Part shown: piece by piece, positions 19,817 to 29,387 of the stretch
Numbering within the stretch: the stretch's first letter is position 1
Layout: every line of letters begins with the position of its first letter
Assembly (NCBI GenBank): GCA_003994795.1
Contig: AP018269.1
Coordinates: 3,989,177 to 4,053,176 of the forward strand
DNA from: Cylindrospermum sp. NIES-4074
GTDB taxonomy: Bacteria > Cyanobacteriota > Cyanobacteriia > Cyanobacteriales > Nostocaceae
DNA length: 64,000 nt
Direction of reading: 5' to 3'
Translations under genes and position numbers: made by a program
The notes under the pieces: generated by a model
Told to the model about the DNA's origin: nothing
The model's database searches: none
What the model saw: the letters and a program-made list of their open reading frames with translations, nothing else

Positions 19817-20419
19817 TTATTGATTGCCAGGAGTTGCAGGAATAGGCTTAGTCTCAAAAGTGGGACTAAATCCTGAAGGTACTCCAGGTAAAACGGCGCT
19901 TGCTCTTTCACTGGCATCAATACAAGTAGCCAGCGCCTGAGTGGGGGCTAAGTCAATTTCTTTACGCAACCCAACCACACATTGAGCATAAGTCACAGGC
20001 AACAAACTGCGACCACAGTTTCTTAAAACATCCAAGTTAATTGCATTTTGAGTATTTTGGCTAATACCAACAACACAAGAGGCTAACTCCTTGGGACGAC
20101 GAGCTTGCCTACAGGAAGAAAGGGCATCATTAGGGTCAATTTCCGTTTTCTTCTTGATTGTAGCTACACAGGAAGACAAGTCGCGTGGACGCAGTGCGGT
20201 GGCACAACCTGGTGCTGCTGCTTGTGCTGTAATGCCTACACTCAGGAGTTGAGCCGCACAAACACGGTAATCATTTTCATAGGAATCAGTAACAGCCATG
20301 CTGGGTAAGATATTTGCCAACAATCCAGCGATCGCCAAAACCGGTGCGGTTAACATCCCATAGGCATAACTGCCTTGTTTGTTCTTAACTGTGCTAATCT
20401 CTTTTGTGCTCCGTAACAT
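19817..20419 (-). CDS. Secreted protein with repeated cysteine pairs, unknown function
   Basis: 200 residues from ATG 20419, chosen because GGAG lies seven bases upstream; the longer frame adds seven residues with no support. A signal segment (APVLAIAGLLANILPSMA) ends near residue 43. Four degenerate repeats of about 32 residues follow, each with a cysteine near its start and end: YRVCAAQLLSVGI, GCATALRPRDLSSCVATI, SCRQARRPKELASCVVGI, NCGRSLLPVTYAQCVVGL. These would form disulfides in the periplasm. A Pro-rich tail ends the protein. Proteins with this pattern seem confined to cyanobacteria; no activity is known to me. Confidence 0.75.
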   Translation of the reverse strand: MLRSTKEISTVKNKQGSYAYGMLTAPVLAIAGLLANILPSMAVTDSYENDYRVCAAQLLSVGITAQAAAPGCATALRPRDLSSCVATIKKKTEIDPNDALSSCRQARRPKELASCVVGISQNTQNAINLDVLRNCGRSLLPVTYAQCVVGLRKEIDLAPTQALATCIDASERASAVLPGVPSGFSPTFETKPIPATPGNQ

Positions 20420-20845
20420 AGCTATTCTCCAAACACCCAAGGTTATGCTAACTTAAATCCACTAAAACGCCTCTGCAATCAAGGAAATTTCGTTGGTAGC
20501 ATTAGTCCCAGAGGCAAAAGGAGCAGGTCAGAAAATAGCTGTGTCAATTTTTCCTGATCTAGACTATATTAGGTAATTGGTGGCAAAAACGACTTTAGGC
20601 AGAAAGAACAATTAATTGGGGTCTTAGACTCCAACCAATTGAAGACTACTGAATCTGCTATTCAGTGGGGGTCTTAAACCCAAATGGACAAGGTACAAAG
20701 ACATTCTTCATGAAAAATCTTTTCTTCTGTCTACTGCCTCCTACCTTGTCCGCAAAGCAGATAAACCAAAAACCTCCTAACTTATGGTGGGGAGAATGTT
20801 GGAATTGTCGATCTGGTTAATTTTAGGATTAGATTAAGGAAACTC
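20420..20845. other. Intergenic region including a structured rpsD leader
   Basis: 426 bp between divergent genes. Close together before rpsD are three hairpins: TTGGGGTC-TTA-GACTCCAA (20616-20634), ACTGAAT-CTGCT-ATTCAGT (20648-20666) and GGGT-CTTAA-ACCC (20669-20681). The phrase GGGGTCTTA occurs in the first and third. Such a leader could bind S4 for autoregulation, as happens in other bacteria, but the sequences are not recognisably the same. Confidence 0.5.
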
Positions 20846-21454
20846 ATGTCCCGATATAGAGGGCCACGCCTCAGAATTGTACGTCGCTTGGGCGACTTAC
20901 CAGGATTAACTCGGAAAAGCGCCAGACGCGCTTATCCACCAGGACAGCATGGTCAGAACCGCAAAAAGCGCTCTGAGTATGCTATCCGTCTCGAAGAAAA
21001 GCAAAAACTGCGCTTTAACTACGGTTTGACTGAAAAGCAACTGCTCCGGTATGTGCGGAAAGCCAGACGTGTTACTGGTTCTACTGGACAAGTGCTGCTG
21101 CAATTGCTAGAAATGCGCCTGGATAATACCGTTTTTCGCTTGGGTATAGCTCCCACCATCCCAGCTGCTCGTCAACTGGTGAATCACGGTCATATAACTG
21201 TGAATGGTCGGGTAGTAAATATTGCTAGCTACCAGTGCCGTCCCGGTGAAGAAGTTGCTGTCAGAGCTAAAGAAGCATCAAAGAAATTGGTGGAAGCCAA
21301 TTTACAATATCCCGGTTTAGCTAACCTCCCCAGTCATTTGGAATTTGACAAAACCAAGTTGGTTGGTAAAGTCAACGGCATTATTGAGCGGGAATGGGTA
21401 GCACTACAAGTTAATGAACTACTTGTGGTGGAATACTATTCACGTCAAGCGTAA
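20846..21454 (+). CDS. rpsD: 30S ribosomal protein S4
   Basis: 202 residues, the standard bacterial and chloroplast length. It starts [20 protein letters not shown] as in other cyanobacteria. The N-terminal part includes [20 protein letters not shown], and the S4 RNA-binding domain lies at about 90-155 ([36 protein letters not shown]). The four-cysteine zinc site of some S4 proteins is absent, as in chloroplast-type S4. AAGGAAA sits just before the ATG. It nucleates 16S rRNA assembly. It is monocistronic, with a structured leader upstream and a shared terminator hairpin with moaA downstream. Confidence 0.98.
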   Translation: MSRYRGPRLRIVRRLGDLPGLTRKSARRAYPPGQHGQNRKKRSEYAIRLEEKQKLRFNYGLTEKQLLRYVRKARRVTGSTGQVLLQLLEMRLDNTVFRLGIAPTIPAARQLVNHGHITVNGRVVNIASYQCRPGEEVAVRAKEASKKLVEANLQYPGLANLPSHLEFDKTKLVGKVNGIIEREWVALQVNELLVVEYYSRQA

Positions 21455-21466
21455 TAGTCATTAGTC

Positions 21467-21504
21467 ATTGGTCATTAGTCATTAGCAAAAGGCCAATGAC
21501 CAAT
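21467..21504. terminator. Bidirectional hairpin between rpsD and moaA
   Basis: ATTGGTCATT (21467-21476) pairs with AATGACCAAT (21495-21504) around an 18-base loop holding AAAAGG. The left arm is part of a short GTCATTAGTCATTG repeat. It lies between two converging genes and could stop both. Confidence 0.6.
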
Positions 21505-21507
21505 AAC

Positions 21508-22494
21508 TCATCCGCCAATTTGCGACATGGTGCGGGTGTATGTGCCGACAGTACCAGAGTCACGTTGTTTAAAGTTAATTTCTGCCTTGATTGCCAGCAC
21601 TTGCTGGACTTGGTTTTGCAATTGAGCGGTGCTGATGCCATTCCGCAAGGCAGTTTTGAGATCAATTTGCCCAGTTTCGTTTAATAAACAAGGCCTGAGC
21701 CAGCCATCAGCAGAAAGGCGCATCCGGTTACAGCGATCGCAAAAACACTCTGACATTTGGCTAATAAATCCCAATGTTCCCTTAGCTCCGGGAATCTGAA
21801 ATACATCAGCAGGCCCATTACCACAGACCTGCGATTCTGTCAATCCCCAACGTTCGCGGATTGCTTGGCGCAACTCCGCTGAAGATACCCAACCGCGATC
21901 GCCAAATAATTGTGAATTGCCAATAGGCATAAACTCAATAAACCTGACGTGCCATTGTTTGTCAATCGTCAAAGCAGCTAAATCAAGAACTTCGTGGTCG
22001 TTGACGCCGGGAATTACCACCACATTCAACTTCAACGGGTCAAAACCCACATCATAAGCAGCTTGAATCCCTTCCCAAACTTGCTGCCAACGGGAACGTC
22101 CGTGATTACCAATTATTTGGTCAAATATATCTGGGTCAAGAGAATCTAGACTAATATTAATGCGCCGCAAACCTGCATTATAGAGATTTTGCGCCATTGG
22201 GGCGAGTAAAAACCCATTGGTCGTCATGGAAATATCTTGGGTTTGGGGAAGAGATGCGATTTTCCCGACCAAATCCACCACACGGGGACGCAGTAGCGGT
22301 TCCCCCCCCGTTAAGCGAAAGCTAGTAAAACCCAAGGGGATAAACACCTCTTGCAGCAGGGTGAGCAGTTCCTCATCAGTTAACAATTGTTGCTTGAGGA
22401 TGTAGTCTAATTCTGCCCCTTCCGGCATACAGTATTGACAACGGAAATTGCAGCGATCAATTAAACTAATCCGGAGATAGTCTACCTGGTTCAT
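21508..22494 (-). CDS. moaA: GTP 3',8-cyclase MoaA (molybdenum cofactor biosynthesis)
   Basis: 328 residues. The radical SAM motif is [12 protein letters not shown] near residue 14 (CxxxCxxC). [10 protein letters not shown] near 60 is the SAM-binding GGE block. The second 4Fe-4S cluster motif lies in [20 protein letters not shown] near 255. The C-terminal end is the family's GG tail (SQIGG). It converts GTP to the cyclic pyranopterin precursor with MoaC, which is not in this window. Molybdenum cofactor is needed here for enzymes such as nitrate reductase. The ATG start is divergent from the gene at 22573. Confidence 0.97.
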   Translation of the reverse strand: MNQVDYLRISLIDRCNFRCQYCMPEGAELDYILKQQLLTDEELLTLLQEVFIPLGFTSFRLTGGEPLLRPRVVDLVGKIASLPQTQDISMTTNGFLLAPMAQNLYNAGLRRINISLDSLDPDIFDQIIGNHGRSRWQQVWEGIQAAYDVGFDPLKLNVVVIPGVNDHEVLDLAALTIDKQWHVRFIEFMPIGNSQLFGDRGWVSSAELRQAIRERWGLTESQVCGNGPADVFQIPGAKGTLGFISQMSECFCDRCNRMRLSADGWLRPCLLNETGQIDLKTALRNGISTAQLQNQVQQVLAIKAEINFKQRDSGTVGTYTRTMSQIGG

Positions 22495-22572
22495 AATTTT
22501 TATAAGTTTATTTCATTGTATTGACATCCATAGTTCCGGCGATTGGTTCCAGTTTGCTCAGATTGTGTAATA

Positions 22573-23643
22573 ATGATCCGAGCGATCGCCAAAACCAACC
22601 AGCTATCCATTGTGCAAGATACCGACTCCATCAACGATATTGCTGCTGCACTGCAACAGCCAGCAGATTTAGCCTTTGAACTGCCCGACCCGGAAGATGA
22701 CCTGATTCCAGAGTCTGATTTCCAACAGCAACTGGATGTGGCTTGGCAGGTATGCGATCGCTTTGATTTGCAAACCGAAATCTGGCGGGGGCGAATTTTA
22801 CGCGCTATCCGGGATAGAGAGAAAAAAGGCGGAGACGGTAGGGGTACTGGTTTTCTCAAATGGCTTAAAGAACGAGAAATTAGTAAAAGTCAAGCTTATG
22901 CCTGGATTCAACTGGCAAACAGTGCTGATACTTTAATTGATGACGGCAAACTTGACCCTGATGCAGTCAATAACTTTAGTAAACGGGCGTTTGTGGAAAC
23001 CGCCAAAGCCTCACCAGAAGTGCAACAGATGGTGAGTGAAGCCGCCCAAAAAGGCGATCGCATCACTAGGCGAGAAGTCCGCCAACTCAGCGACGAGTGG
23101 ACAGCCATGTCCTCAGACTTATTACCAGAACAAGTTAGGGCAAAAGCCGCAGATAATACCCTGCCGCCGCGCTACATTGCCCCTCTGGTGAAGGAAATGG
23201 AAAAACTGCCAGAATCGCACCAAAAGTTCTTACAAAAGGAAATAGCCGCCAATCCTGATGTTGATACCCTCAAGCAAGCAACCTCAGAAGCCCGGAACTT
23301 AGCAAAATATCTCAAATCTGCGGCTCAAGTTCAGGCATTAACCCAAGCTGAGGTGGACATTGAAACAGCCCTAGAAGAAGCGCAAAGAGTTGGCTGTTTA
23401 AGCATTGCGGCTGACTTGGTAAATCAAGCTTCTCAGATAGAACAGACAATTGCTAAGTTGTACATGACCTGGAAACGGGTCGGTAATTTAGCAGATAGAT
23501 TATATGTGGATACTGGTGCGAGTACACCCAATTTGCGATCGCTTCTGAGCTGCATAGAACCCCTTGGTGGCGAAATTATGGAATTACAACTTACTGGTGG
23601 GATTGAACACACCGTCCGCTTGCAAATTCAAGAAACGAGTTAG
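22573..23643 (+). CDS. Conserved cyanobacterial protein of unknown function, possibly DNA-associated
   Basis: 356 residues from ATG 22573; the longer frame adds ten residues from GTG with no ribosome binding site. Not recognised with confidence. An acidic N-terminus (ELPDPEDDLIPESDFQQ) is followed by FLKWLKEREISKSQAYAWIQ near 100, which resembles a helix-turn-helix of KorB/ParB-associated or DUF3102-type proteins. The rest is helical and charged (ITRREVRQLSDEWTAM, LKQATSEARNLAKYLKSAAQ). No membrane segment. Its last four bases overlap the converging small membrane protein gene. Confidence 0.6.
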   Translation: MIRAIAKTNQLSIVQDTDSINDIAAALQQPADLAFELPDPEDDLIPESDFQQQLDVAWQVCDRFDLQTEIWRGRILRAIRDREKKGGDGRGTGFLKWLKEREISKSQAYAWIQLANSADTLIDDGKLDPDAVNNFSKRAFVETAKASPEVQQMVSEAAQKGDRITRREVRQLSDEWTAMSSDLLPEQVRAKAADNTLPPRYIAPLVKEMEKLPESHQKFLQKEIAANPDVDTLKQATSEARNLAKYLKSAAQVQALTQAEVDIETALEEAQRVGCLSIAADLVNQASQIEQTIAKLYMTWKRVGNLADRLYVDTGASTPNLRSLLSCIEPLGGEIMELQLTGGIEHTVRLQIQETS

Positions 23644-23909
23644 TTAGTGGTTTTGCGCTTTCTTCTGCGCCAAAATCTTTTCAACCGCATCAAAAGATGA
23701 CGACGATTTAAATATCGCCGATACTTTTGGGCTAGTTCTTTACCCACCAACAGCACACCCAACCAAAATATCAATTCAGCAACAACCAGCATTACTGGTA
23801 TCAATAAAGCTTTTTGGGCAACGGAAAGCGGCAGGAATGGTATGACCAAGGCAATGATTAGCCAAGGTGAAAACGAAAGAATAATTAAAACCAAACCCAG
23901 CTTTTGCAT
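23640..23909 (-). CDS. Small membrane protein with a transporter-suffix-like domain
   Basis: 89 residues with two hydrophobic helices (LVLIILSFSPWLIIALVIPF and ALLIPVMLVVAELIFWLGVL) separated by LPLSVAQK, then a strongly basic tail (RRYLNRRHLLMRLKRFWRRR). The pattern matches the small domain found alone or appended to transporters in several bacteria. Function unknown. It would sit in the inner or thylakoid membrane with the basic tail in the cytoplasm. It overlaps the end of the converging gene by four bases. Confidence 0.7.
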   Translation of the reverse strand: MQKLGLVLIILSFSPWLIIALVIPFLPLSVAQKALLIPVMLVVAELIFWLGVLLVGKELAQKYRRYLNRRHLLMRLKRFWRRRKRKTTN

Positions 23910-24022
23910 ATTTTCTGATGCTCACAAAATTTGAGTTTAGTGTTTATGTATGGTTGGCTGGAGTGGCTTATCCTACAGTCAAATTTATAATAATAGCGAT
24001 CGCGCACACGAAATTTTTATTA

Positions 24023-24781
24023 CTATTCTTCATCACCAAAATCAGGCTCAACACCAAGGGCGCGTAATTGTGCTGCTAAACGTTCCGTTCGTTGTTTTTC
24101 TCGCTCTACCTGCTTTCTTTCCCGCTCTTCCGGTGTGAGAATCCAGTTACCAACGGCATCATACCACCGTAACCATTCTCGCTCAATGCCTTGATAGACG
24201 CCTTGCCAGAGTCCTAAACCTAGCTGAATATCATTTATCCACACACGCGCTTGACTGATTTCTAACTCAATATAACTACTACCCTGTAACTGAAATACTC
24301 TGAGTCGGTTAGTGTAGCGGTCAAAAACTACATAATAAGGCACTCTTAAAGCTCGTTCGTAGACTTCCCACTTAGTTGGGGGTTGACTAGCGTCCCGTAG
24401 AGTTTGCCCCAAATCTTCTTTTTCTGTACCTGGTGAAATGAACTCTACCACCACAAAAGGATTAACGCCTTCTTGCCAAATCACATAACTCAGGCGTAAT
24501 TCTTGCTGTTCATACAATCTGGGGACACCAACAACGGCAAACCAGTCAGGGCGTTTGTACCAAAGGGGATGACGCACATCATAGTAAAGATTTAAATCAG
24601 TGGCGACAAATACCTGATTTTCTGGGTAGTTAGGAGGGGAAAAGGTTTCCCGTAATAGTTGGGGTTGTAAAAGGTGAAATTCGTCAGGCAAACCGGGTTC
24701 CTCTGGGTCTTCGCTAGGGAGGTCATACATCGTGGGGAGGTATTCCTTGGGAGGACGCGGTGGGTCGGTTTGATACATCAT
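24023..24781 (-). CDS. Uma2 family (DUF820) putative endonuclease
   Basis: 252 residues. The PD-(D/E)XK-like core is visible as YKRPDWFAVVGVPRL near 77 and NPFVVVEFISPGTE near 105, followed by KWEVYERALRVPYYVVFDR. The family is hugely expanded in cyanobacteria. A nuclease fold is predicted but biological roles are unproven, and links to small mobile elements have been suggested. The C-terminal 40 residues are a charged coiled-coil-like tail (ERERKQVEREKQRTERLAAQ) common in these proteins. It stands alone. Confidence 0.88.
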   Translation of the reverse strand: MMYQTDPPRPPKEYLPTMYDLPSEDPEEPGLPDEFHLLQPQLLRETFSPPNYPENQVFVATDLNLYYDVRHPLWYKRPDWFAVVGVPRLYEQQELRLSYVIWQEGVNPFVVVEFISPGTEKEDLGQTLRDASQPPTKWEVYERALRVPYYVVFDRYTNRLRVFQLQGSSYIELEISQARVWINDIQLGLGLWQGVYQGIEREWLRWYDAVGNWILTPEERERKQVEREKQRTERLAAQLRALGVEPDFGDEE

Positions 24782-24888
24782 GGCAAGTGGGGGATTTGGG
24801 GTAATGTCAACCTAATATTATTTTGGCAGGAATGATTTTGGCTGTATGGACAAGGCAACCAAAAATCATATTCCTCAGACTGTCCTAC

Positions 24889-25716
24889 CTAATTTTTCAT
24901 CCCCGTTGTGGCGATACCGCTAATAAATTGCCGCTGACCGATGAGAAATAACACTATCACGGGTACAGTTGTCATTGTCACCGCTGCCATCATCAAGGGC
25001 CAATTATTGGTAAATTGCTCCTGAAATTCTGCCAACGCTAGCTGCACTGTTCTTAATTCTGGTCTGGTGGTGAAGATTAAAGGCTTAAATAAATCGTTCC
25101 ATTCGCCAATAAAGGTGAACAAAAACAGCGTCACTAAAGCCGGACGTGCTAAAGGTAACATCACCCGCCACAAAATTTGCAATCGGTTCGCCCCATCGAT
25201 AGCTGCGGCTTCCTCTAATTCCACAGGAATTGTTTGGAAATATTGACGTAATAAAAAAATGCCAAAGCCATTGACAGCACTTGGTAAAATTAGCGCACCG
25301 TAGGTATTGATCAGATGTCCCCACTTCAAGACTAAAAAGACGGGTATCACCAATAGCTGAAAAGGAATCACCAAAGTTGCTAAGACAAGCAGCAGCAGCG
25401 CTTGGCGTCCCCGAAATTTCAGCCGTGCCAGGGCGTAACCTGCCAATGCCGAAGTGATAATTTGAAAAGCTGTAACCGCGATCGCCACCAAGGTAGAATT
25501 AGCAAATGCTAGTAAAAATTTACCTCGTTGCCACGCTTCGCGGTAATTAGCTAAAGTCCAATTATTCACCGACAAAGCTCCCGGAGTTGCTCCCGTAGGC
25601 GCAAAGGAGGTGAGAAAAACCACAAACAAAGGCAGTAAAACGATAAATGCTCCCAGCAGCAGCACTACTAAACTCAAAAACTTCGCATTTTTCAGGTTCC
25701 AGTCGGGTTTAGACAT
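24889..25716 (-). CDS. Carbohydrate ABC transporter permease (MalG type)
   Basis: 275 residues with six membrane helices. The first is FLSLVVLLLGAFIVLLPLFV. The EAA loop that docks the ATPase is present as ELEEAAAIDGANRLQILWRV near 175, followed by MLPLARPALVTLF. This is the second permease of a CUT1-type sugar importer. The binding protein, MalF-type permease and ATPase are not adjacent, which is common in cyanobacteria, where such genes are scattered and share an MsmK-like ATPase. Substrate unknown. Confidence 0.93.
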   Translation of the reverse strand: MSKPDWNLKNAKFLSLVVLLLGAFIVLLPLFVVFLTSFAPTGATPGALSVNNWTLANYREAWQRGKFLLAFANSTLVAIAVTAFQIITSALAGYALARLKFRGRQALLLLVLATLVIPFQLLVIPVFLVLKWGHLINTYGALILPSAVNGFGIFLLRQYFQTIPVELEEAAAIDGANRLQILWRVMLPLARPALVTLFLFTFIGEWNDLFKPLIFTTRPELRTVQLALAEFQEQFTNNWPLMMAAVTMTTVPVIVLFLIGQRQFISGIATTGMKN

Positions 25717-25896
25717 GGGTTATGGCTCCTCAGCATTTGTTGTTCTATTACTAGAGCATCGCCCCCAGCAAAAGCTAATCTATAACAATAAGTGACTTGT
25801 TAAGTAAAATTAAACCACAGTGATCATTACCCTAAATTCCTGGGGTAAATTAAATTTTCGTATCAAATGATTCAGGTCTCCCGGAGTACAAGTACC

Positions 25897-26595
25897 ATGC
25901 AGCAGATTGTAGACCAAGTTGAAGAAATTAATTTTCAGAGCGAAACATACAAAGACGCCTATAGCCGCATTAACGCAATTGTGATTGAAGGGGAACAAGA
26001 AGCCCATGATAATTACATCACACTGGCCCAACTGCTGCCGGAATGTCAAGACGAACTAATTCGCCTATCGAAGATGGAAAGTCGCCACAAGAAGGGTTTT
26101 GAAGCTTGTGGACGGAATTTAAAGGTGACACCGGATATGCAATTTGCCCAAGATTTTTTCTTGGGACTGCACCAAAACTTCCAAACAGCGGCAGCAGAAG
26201 GAAAAGTCGTCACTTGCTTGCTGATTCAATCTTTAATTATTGAATGTTTTGCGATCGCCGCATACAACATCTACATCCCCGTTGCTGATGATTTTGCCCG
26301 CAAAATTACAGAAGGAGTTGTCAAAGAAGAGTACAGCCATCTTAACTTTGGCGAAGTTTGGTTGCAAGCACACTTTACAGAATCTAAAGCTGAACTAGAA
26401 GAGGCAAATCGCCAAAACCTTCCCATTGTCTGGAAAATGCTCAACCAAGTAGCAGACGATGCCCAGATTTTAGCAATGGAAAAAGAAGCATTGGTGGAAG
26501 ACTTTATGATTCAGTATGGTGAAGCCTTAAGTAATATAGGTTTCACAACTCGTGACATCATGCGTTTGTCTGCTTACGGACTCACAGCCGCTTAA
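25897..26595 (+). CDS. ado: Aldehyde-deformylating oxygenase (alkane synthase)
   Basis: 232 residues from ATG 25897, which gives the usual family start [12 protein letters not shown] and has GGAG upstream; an ATG ten codons earlier is less likely. This is a ferritin-like di-iron protein with the carboxylate and histidine ligands in [35 protein letters not shown] and [10 protein letters not shown]. It converts fatty aldehydes to alkanes one carbon shorter plus formate, using O2 and reduced ferredoxin. Its partner aar follows on the same strand but 480 bp away, because two repeat elements lie between them. Confidence 0.97.
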   Translation: MQQIVDQVEEINFQSETYKDAYSRINAIVIEGEQEAHDNYITLAQLLPECQDELIRLSKMESRHKKGFEACGRNLKVTPDMQFAQDFFLGLHQNFQTAAAEGKVVTCLLIQSLIIECFAIAAYNIYIPVADDFARKITEGVVKEEYSHLNFGEVWLQAHFTESKAELEEANRQNLPIVWKMLNQVADDAQILAMEKEALVEDFMIQYGEALSNIGFTTRDIMRLSAYGLTAA

Positions 26596-26599
26596 ATAT

Positions 26600-26781
26600 A
26601 GTGCTGAGGAGCCAGCGCTGTGGTCAGGCAGTCCGCAGAACAGAGGGTTTTCACAACGGGGGCAACCTCACGCCAGTTGCTTCTTTGTAGGGGTTACAAC
26701 CAGAGAGGCAACGCACTGGCTCCGCGTGAAGAACTGCTGAAAGGGTTTCTCGACTTGAGGGAACTGGTGTTACTCAGCACT
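26600..26781. repeat. MITE-like element directly after ado
   Basis: AGTGCTGAG at 26600-26608 faces CTCAGCACT at 26773-26781; AATAT-type flanks extend the symmetry. Inside is GC-rich sequence with GGAGCCAG near the left and GCAACGCACTGGCTCC toward the right, the latter shared with the element at 16420-16630. It starts five bases after the ado stop codon. Confidence 0.7.
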
Positions 26782-26811
26782 TAATATTGAGTAATTCTAA
26801 CTTAAACAGGA

Positions 26812-26975
26812 CTTACGCAAAAATAGCTAAAAAGCTTAATTTATCGAACCGCCAAAACGAGGCAGTGCGTTGCCGGGGTTTCCCCGGTTGTAGCAAGTGG
26901 CGTCGGGTTTCCCGACTTAAAGCAACTGCCGTGCCAAGAGCGCCAAGAATTTGTAGAGTGTGGGTAAGTTCTATT
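26812..26975. repeat. Second repeat element between ado and aar
   Basis: AGGACTTACGCA at the left is partly matched by TGGGTAAGTTCT at the right. AACAGGACTTACGCA also begins a sequence near 46034. Inside are GGGTTTCCCGACTTAAAGCA and GGGGTTTCCCCGG, REP-type hairpins also seen in the 16686-16890 block. The boundaries are approximate. Confidence 0.5.
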
Positions 26976-27075
26976 CAACTCCTAACTTAGGACTCATAAC
27001 GCAGCACTACTGAATTCCCTGCTTTTGCCTCCGACACAATACGCGAACGACAGCATACGCCTAATACATCACTAC

Positions 27076-28095
27076 ATGTTTGGTCTAATTGGACATCTGA
27101 CTAGTTTAGAACACGCTCAAGCGGTAGCTCAAGAATTGGGATACCCGGAATATGCCGATCAAGGGCTGGATTTTTGGTGCAGTGCCCCACCCCAAATTGT
27201 TGATAATATCACTGTCACCAGTGTCACTGGGCAAAAAATTGAAGGCAGGTATGTAGAATCTTGCTTTTTGCCAGAAATGCTAGCAAACCGCCGCATCAAG
27301 GCAGCAACACGCAAAATTCTCAATGCTATGGCCCATGCTCAGAAACATGGCATTGATATCACAGCTTTAGGTGGATTTTCTTCGATTATTTTTGAAAATT
27401 TTAATTTGGAGCAGTTTAGCCAAGTCCGCAATATTAAACTAGAGTTTGAACGCTTCACTACAGGGAACACTCATACTGCCTATATTATTGCTCGGCAGGT
27501 AGAAGAAGCCTCAAAACAACTGGGAATTGAGCTAAGTAATGCGACTGTGGCTGTATGTGGCGCCACTGGGGATATTGGCAGCGCCGTTACACGCTGGCTA
27601 GATAAGAAGACAGATGTCAAAGAACTGCTGCTGATAGCCCGCAACCAAGAACGCCTCATAGAACTGCAAGCAGAACTGGGGCGAGGGAAAATTATGGGTT
27701 TGAATGAAGCACTGCCCCAAGCTGATATTGTAGTTTGGGTTGCTAGTATGCCTAAAGGCGTGGAAATTGACCCCACTATTTTAAAGCAGCCCTGTCTATT
27801 GATTGATGGTGGCTATCCTAAAAACTTAGGCACAAAAATTCAGCATCCCGGCGTGTATGTGTTAAATGGTGGAATTGTAGAGCATTCTCTGGATATTGAC
27901 TGGAAAATTATGAAAATAGTCAATATGGAAGTGCCAGCCCGCCAGTTGTTTGCTTGTTTTGCGGAATCGATGCTGCTGGAATTTGAGAAGTTATACACAA
28001 ACTTTTCTTGGGGGCGCAATCAGATTACCGTAGACAAAATGGAGCAGATTGGTCGAGTATCGATTAAACACGGATTTAGACCATTGCTAGTTTAG
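27076..28095 (+). CDS. aar: Long-chain acyl-[acyl-carrier-protein] reductase
   Basis: 339 residues from ATG 27076, which gives the family start [18 protein letters not shown]; 17 extra codons upstream are not conserved. The Rossmann NADPH loop is [18 protein letters not shown] near 158. Further family blocks are [36 protein letters not shown] and [14 protein letters not shown]. It reduces acyl-ACP to the fatty aldehyde that ADO consumes. The ado-aar-accA gene order is common in cyanobacteria, which supports both calls. No good ribosome binding site precedes the ATG. Confidence 0.97.
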   Translation: MFGLIGHLTSLEHAQAVAQELGYPEYADQGLDFWCSAPPQIVDNITVTSVTGQKIEGRYVESCFLPEMLANRRIKAATRKILNAMAHAQKHGIDITALGGFSSIIFENFNLEQFSQVRNIKLEFERFTTGNTHTAYIIARQVEEASKQLGIELSNATVAVCGATGDIGSAVTRWLDKKTDVKELLLIARNQERLIELQAELGRGKIMGLNEALPQADIVVWVASMPKGVEIDPTILKQPCLLIDGGYPKNLGTKIQHPGVYVLNGGIVEHSLDIDWKIMKIVNMEVPARQLFACFAESMLLEFEKLYTNFSWGRNQITVDKMEQIGRVSIKHGFRPLLV

Positions 28096-28097
28096 GT

Positions 28098-28312
28098 AAT
28101 GGGTAATGGGTAATGGGTAATAGAAATCAATAGCCTCTTCCTCAATTACCAATTAGCTCTTCCCTGATTACCTTTTTCCCAATACCCAATTAGCTCTTCC
28201 CTGATTACCTTTTTCCCAATACCCAATTAGCTCTTCCCTGATTACCTTTTTCCCAATTACCAATTACCTTTTTCCCAATCCCCAATTACCTTTTTCCCAA
28301 TTACCAATCCCT
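28098..28312. repeat. Heptamer and 37-bp tandem repeats before accA
   Basis: GGTAATG-type heptamers fill 28098-28122. From 28151 a 37-bp unit (AATTAGCTCTTCCCTGATTA followed by CCTTTTTCCCAATACCC) recurs at 28188 and 28225. Shorter derivatives of AATTACCTTTTTCCC continue to about 28312. The block fills almost the whole aar-accA gap, so any accA promoter or leader there consists of repeat sequence. Confidence 0.9.
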
Positions 28313-28316
28313 AACT

Positions 28317-29297
28317 ATGGCAATTACTGAGCGTAAACCCCTACTGTTGGACTTTGAAAAGCCTCTAGCAGAACTGGCAACCCGGATTGATCAAATTCGG
28401 GATTTGGCAGCAGAAAATGGCGTTGATGTTTCTGGCCAAATTCGCCAATTAGAAGCACGGGCTACGCAACTGCGTGAGGAAATTTTTAGTAGTCTCACAC
28501 CTTCCCAGCGACTGCAAGTAGCCCGTCATCCCCGCCGCCCTAGTACTCTCGATTACATTCAGGCAATTAGCGATGAATGGATGGAATTACATGGCGATCG
28601 CTGTGGCGGTGATGATCCGGCTTTAGTTGGTGGTGTGGGACGTTTGGGTGGACAACCTGTGGTGATGTTGGGCCATCAAAAAGGGCGCGATACTAAAGAC
28701 AATGTAGTCCGTAACTTTGGTATGGCTTCTCCTGGTGGCTACCGCAAGGCGATGCGGTTGATGGAACACGCCAACAAATTTAGTATGCCAATTATAACTT
28801 TTATCGATACTCCGGGAGCTTGGGCGGGTATAGAAGCCGAACACCAAGGTCAAGGAGAAGCGATCGCCTATAATTTACGAGAAATGTTCTGTTTGGATGT
28901 GCCCATTCTTTGCACAGTCATTGGTGAGGGCGGTTCTGGTGGTGCTTTGGGTATTGGCGTTGGCGATCGCCTGCTGATGTTTGAACACTCAGTCTATACA
29001 GTTGCTACCCCCGAAGCCTGTGCCGCTATTTTATGGAAAGATGCCAGCAAGTCCCCCCAAGCAGCCGTCGCCCTCAAAATCATCTCCCACGACCTCAAAA
29101 ACTTAGGAATTATCGACCAGATATTACCTGAACCCACTGGTGGCGCACATTCTGACCCGCTGAAAGCCGCTACAACTCTTAAGCAAGCGCTATTGGGCAA
29201 CTTAGACGAACTCAATCGCTTAACCGCTAGCGAACGGCGTCAACTACGCTATGAAAAATTCCGCAAAATTGGTGTTTTCACTGAAGTTGCTCACTAA
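28317..29297 (+). CDS. accA: Acetyl-CoA carboxylase carboxyltransferase subunit alpha
   Basis: 326 residues, standard length. Recognised by [20 protein letters not shown] near 78, [20 protein letters not shown] near 142, and the biotin/CoA-site block [20 protein letters not shown] near 200. With AccD it transfers CO2 from carboxybiotin to acetyl-CoA, giving malonyl-CoA for fatty acid synthesis and hence acyl-ACP for AAR. A coiled N-terminal segment ([19 protein letters not shown]) is typical. The ATG is immediately preceded by repeat-derived sequence with no ribosome binding site. Confidence 0.98.
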   Translation: MAITERKPLLLDFEKPLAELATRIDQIRDLAAENGVDVSGQIRQLEARATQLREEIFSSLTPSQRLQVARHPRRPSTLDYIQAISDEWMELHGDRCGGDDPALVGGVGRLGGQPVVMLGHQKGRDTKDNVVRNFGMASPGGYRKAMRLMEHANKFSMPIITFIDTPGAWAGIEAEHQGQGEAIAYNLREMFCLDVPILCTVIGEGGSGGALGIGVGDRLLMFEHSVYTVATPEACAAILWKDASKSPQAAVALKIISHDLKNLGIIDQILPEPTGGAHSDPLKAATTLKQALLGNLDELNRLTASERRQLRYEKFRKIGVFTEVAH

Positions 29298-29340
29298 CAA
29301 GACCGAAGATGATTGATTCGTAAAGTAGCAATGCTATAAT

Positions 29341-29387
29341 TGCCTATGGTTCTTAAAGATTTTTAACAATCTTATTAACCATAGGCA
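29341..29387 (+). terminator. Stem-loop after accA
   Basis: TGCCTATGGTT (29341-29351) pairs perfectly with AACCATAGGCA (29377-29387), followed by TTTGCATTTTT. The 25-base loop is AT-rich. It lies 43 bp after the accA stop codon and probably ends or attenuates the transcript before the SDR gene. Confidence 0.7.
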
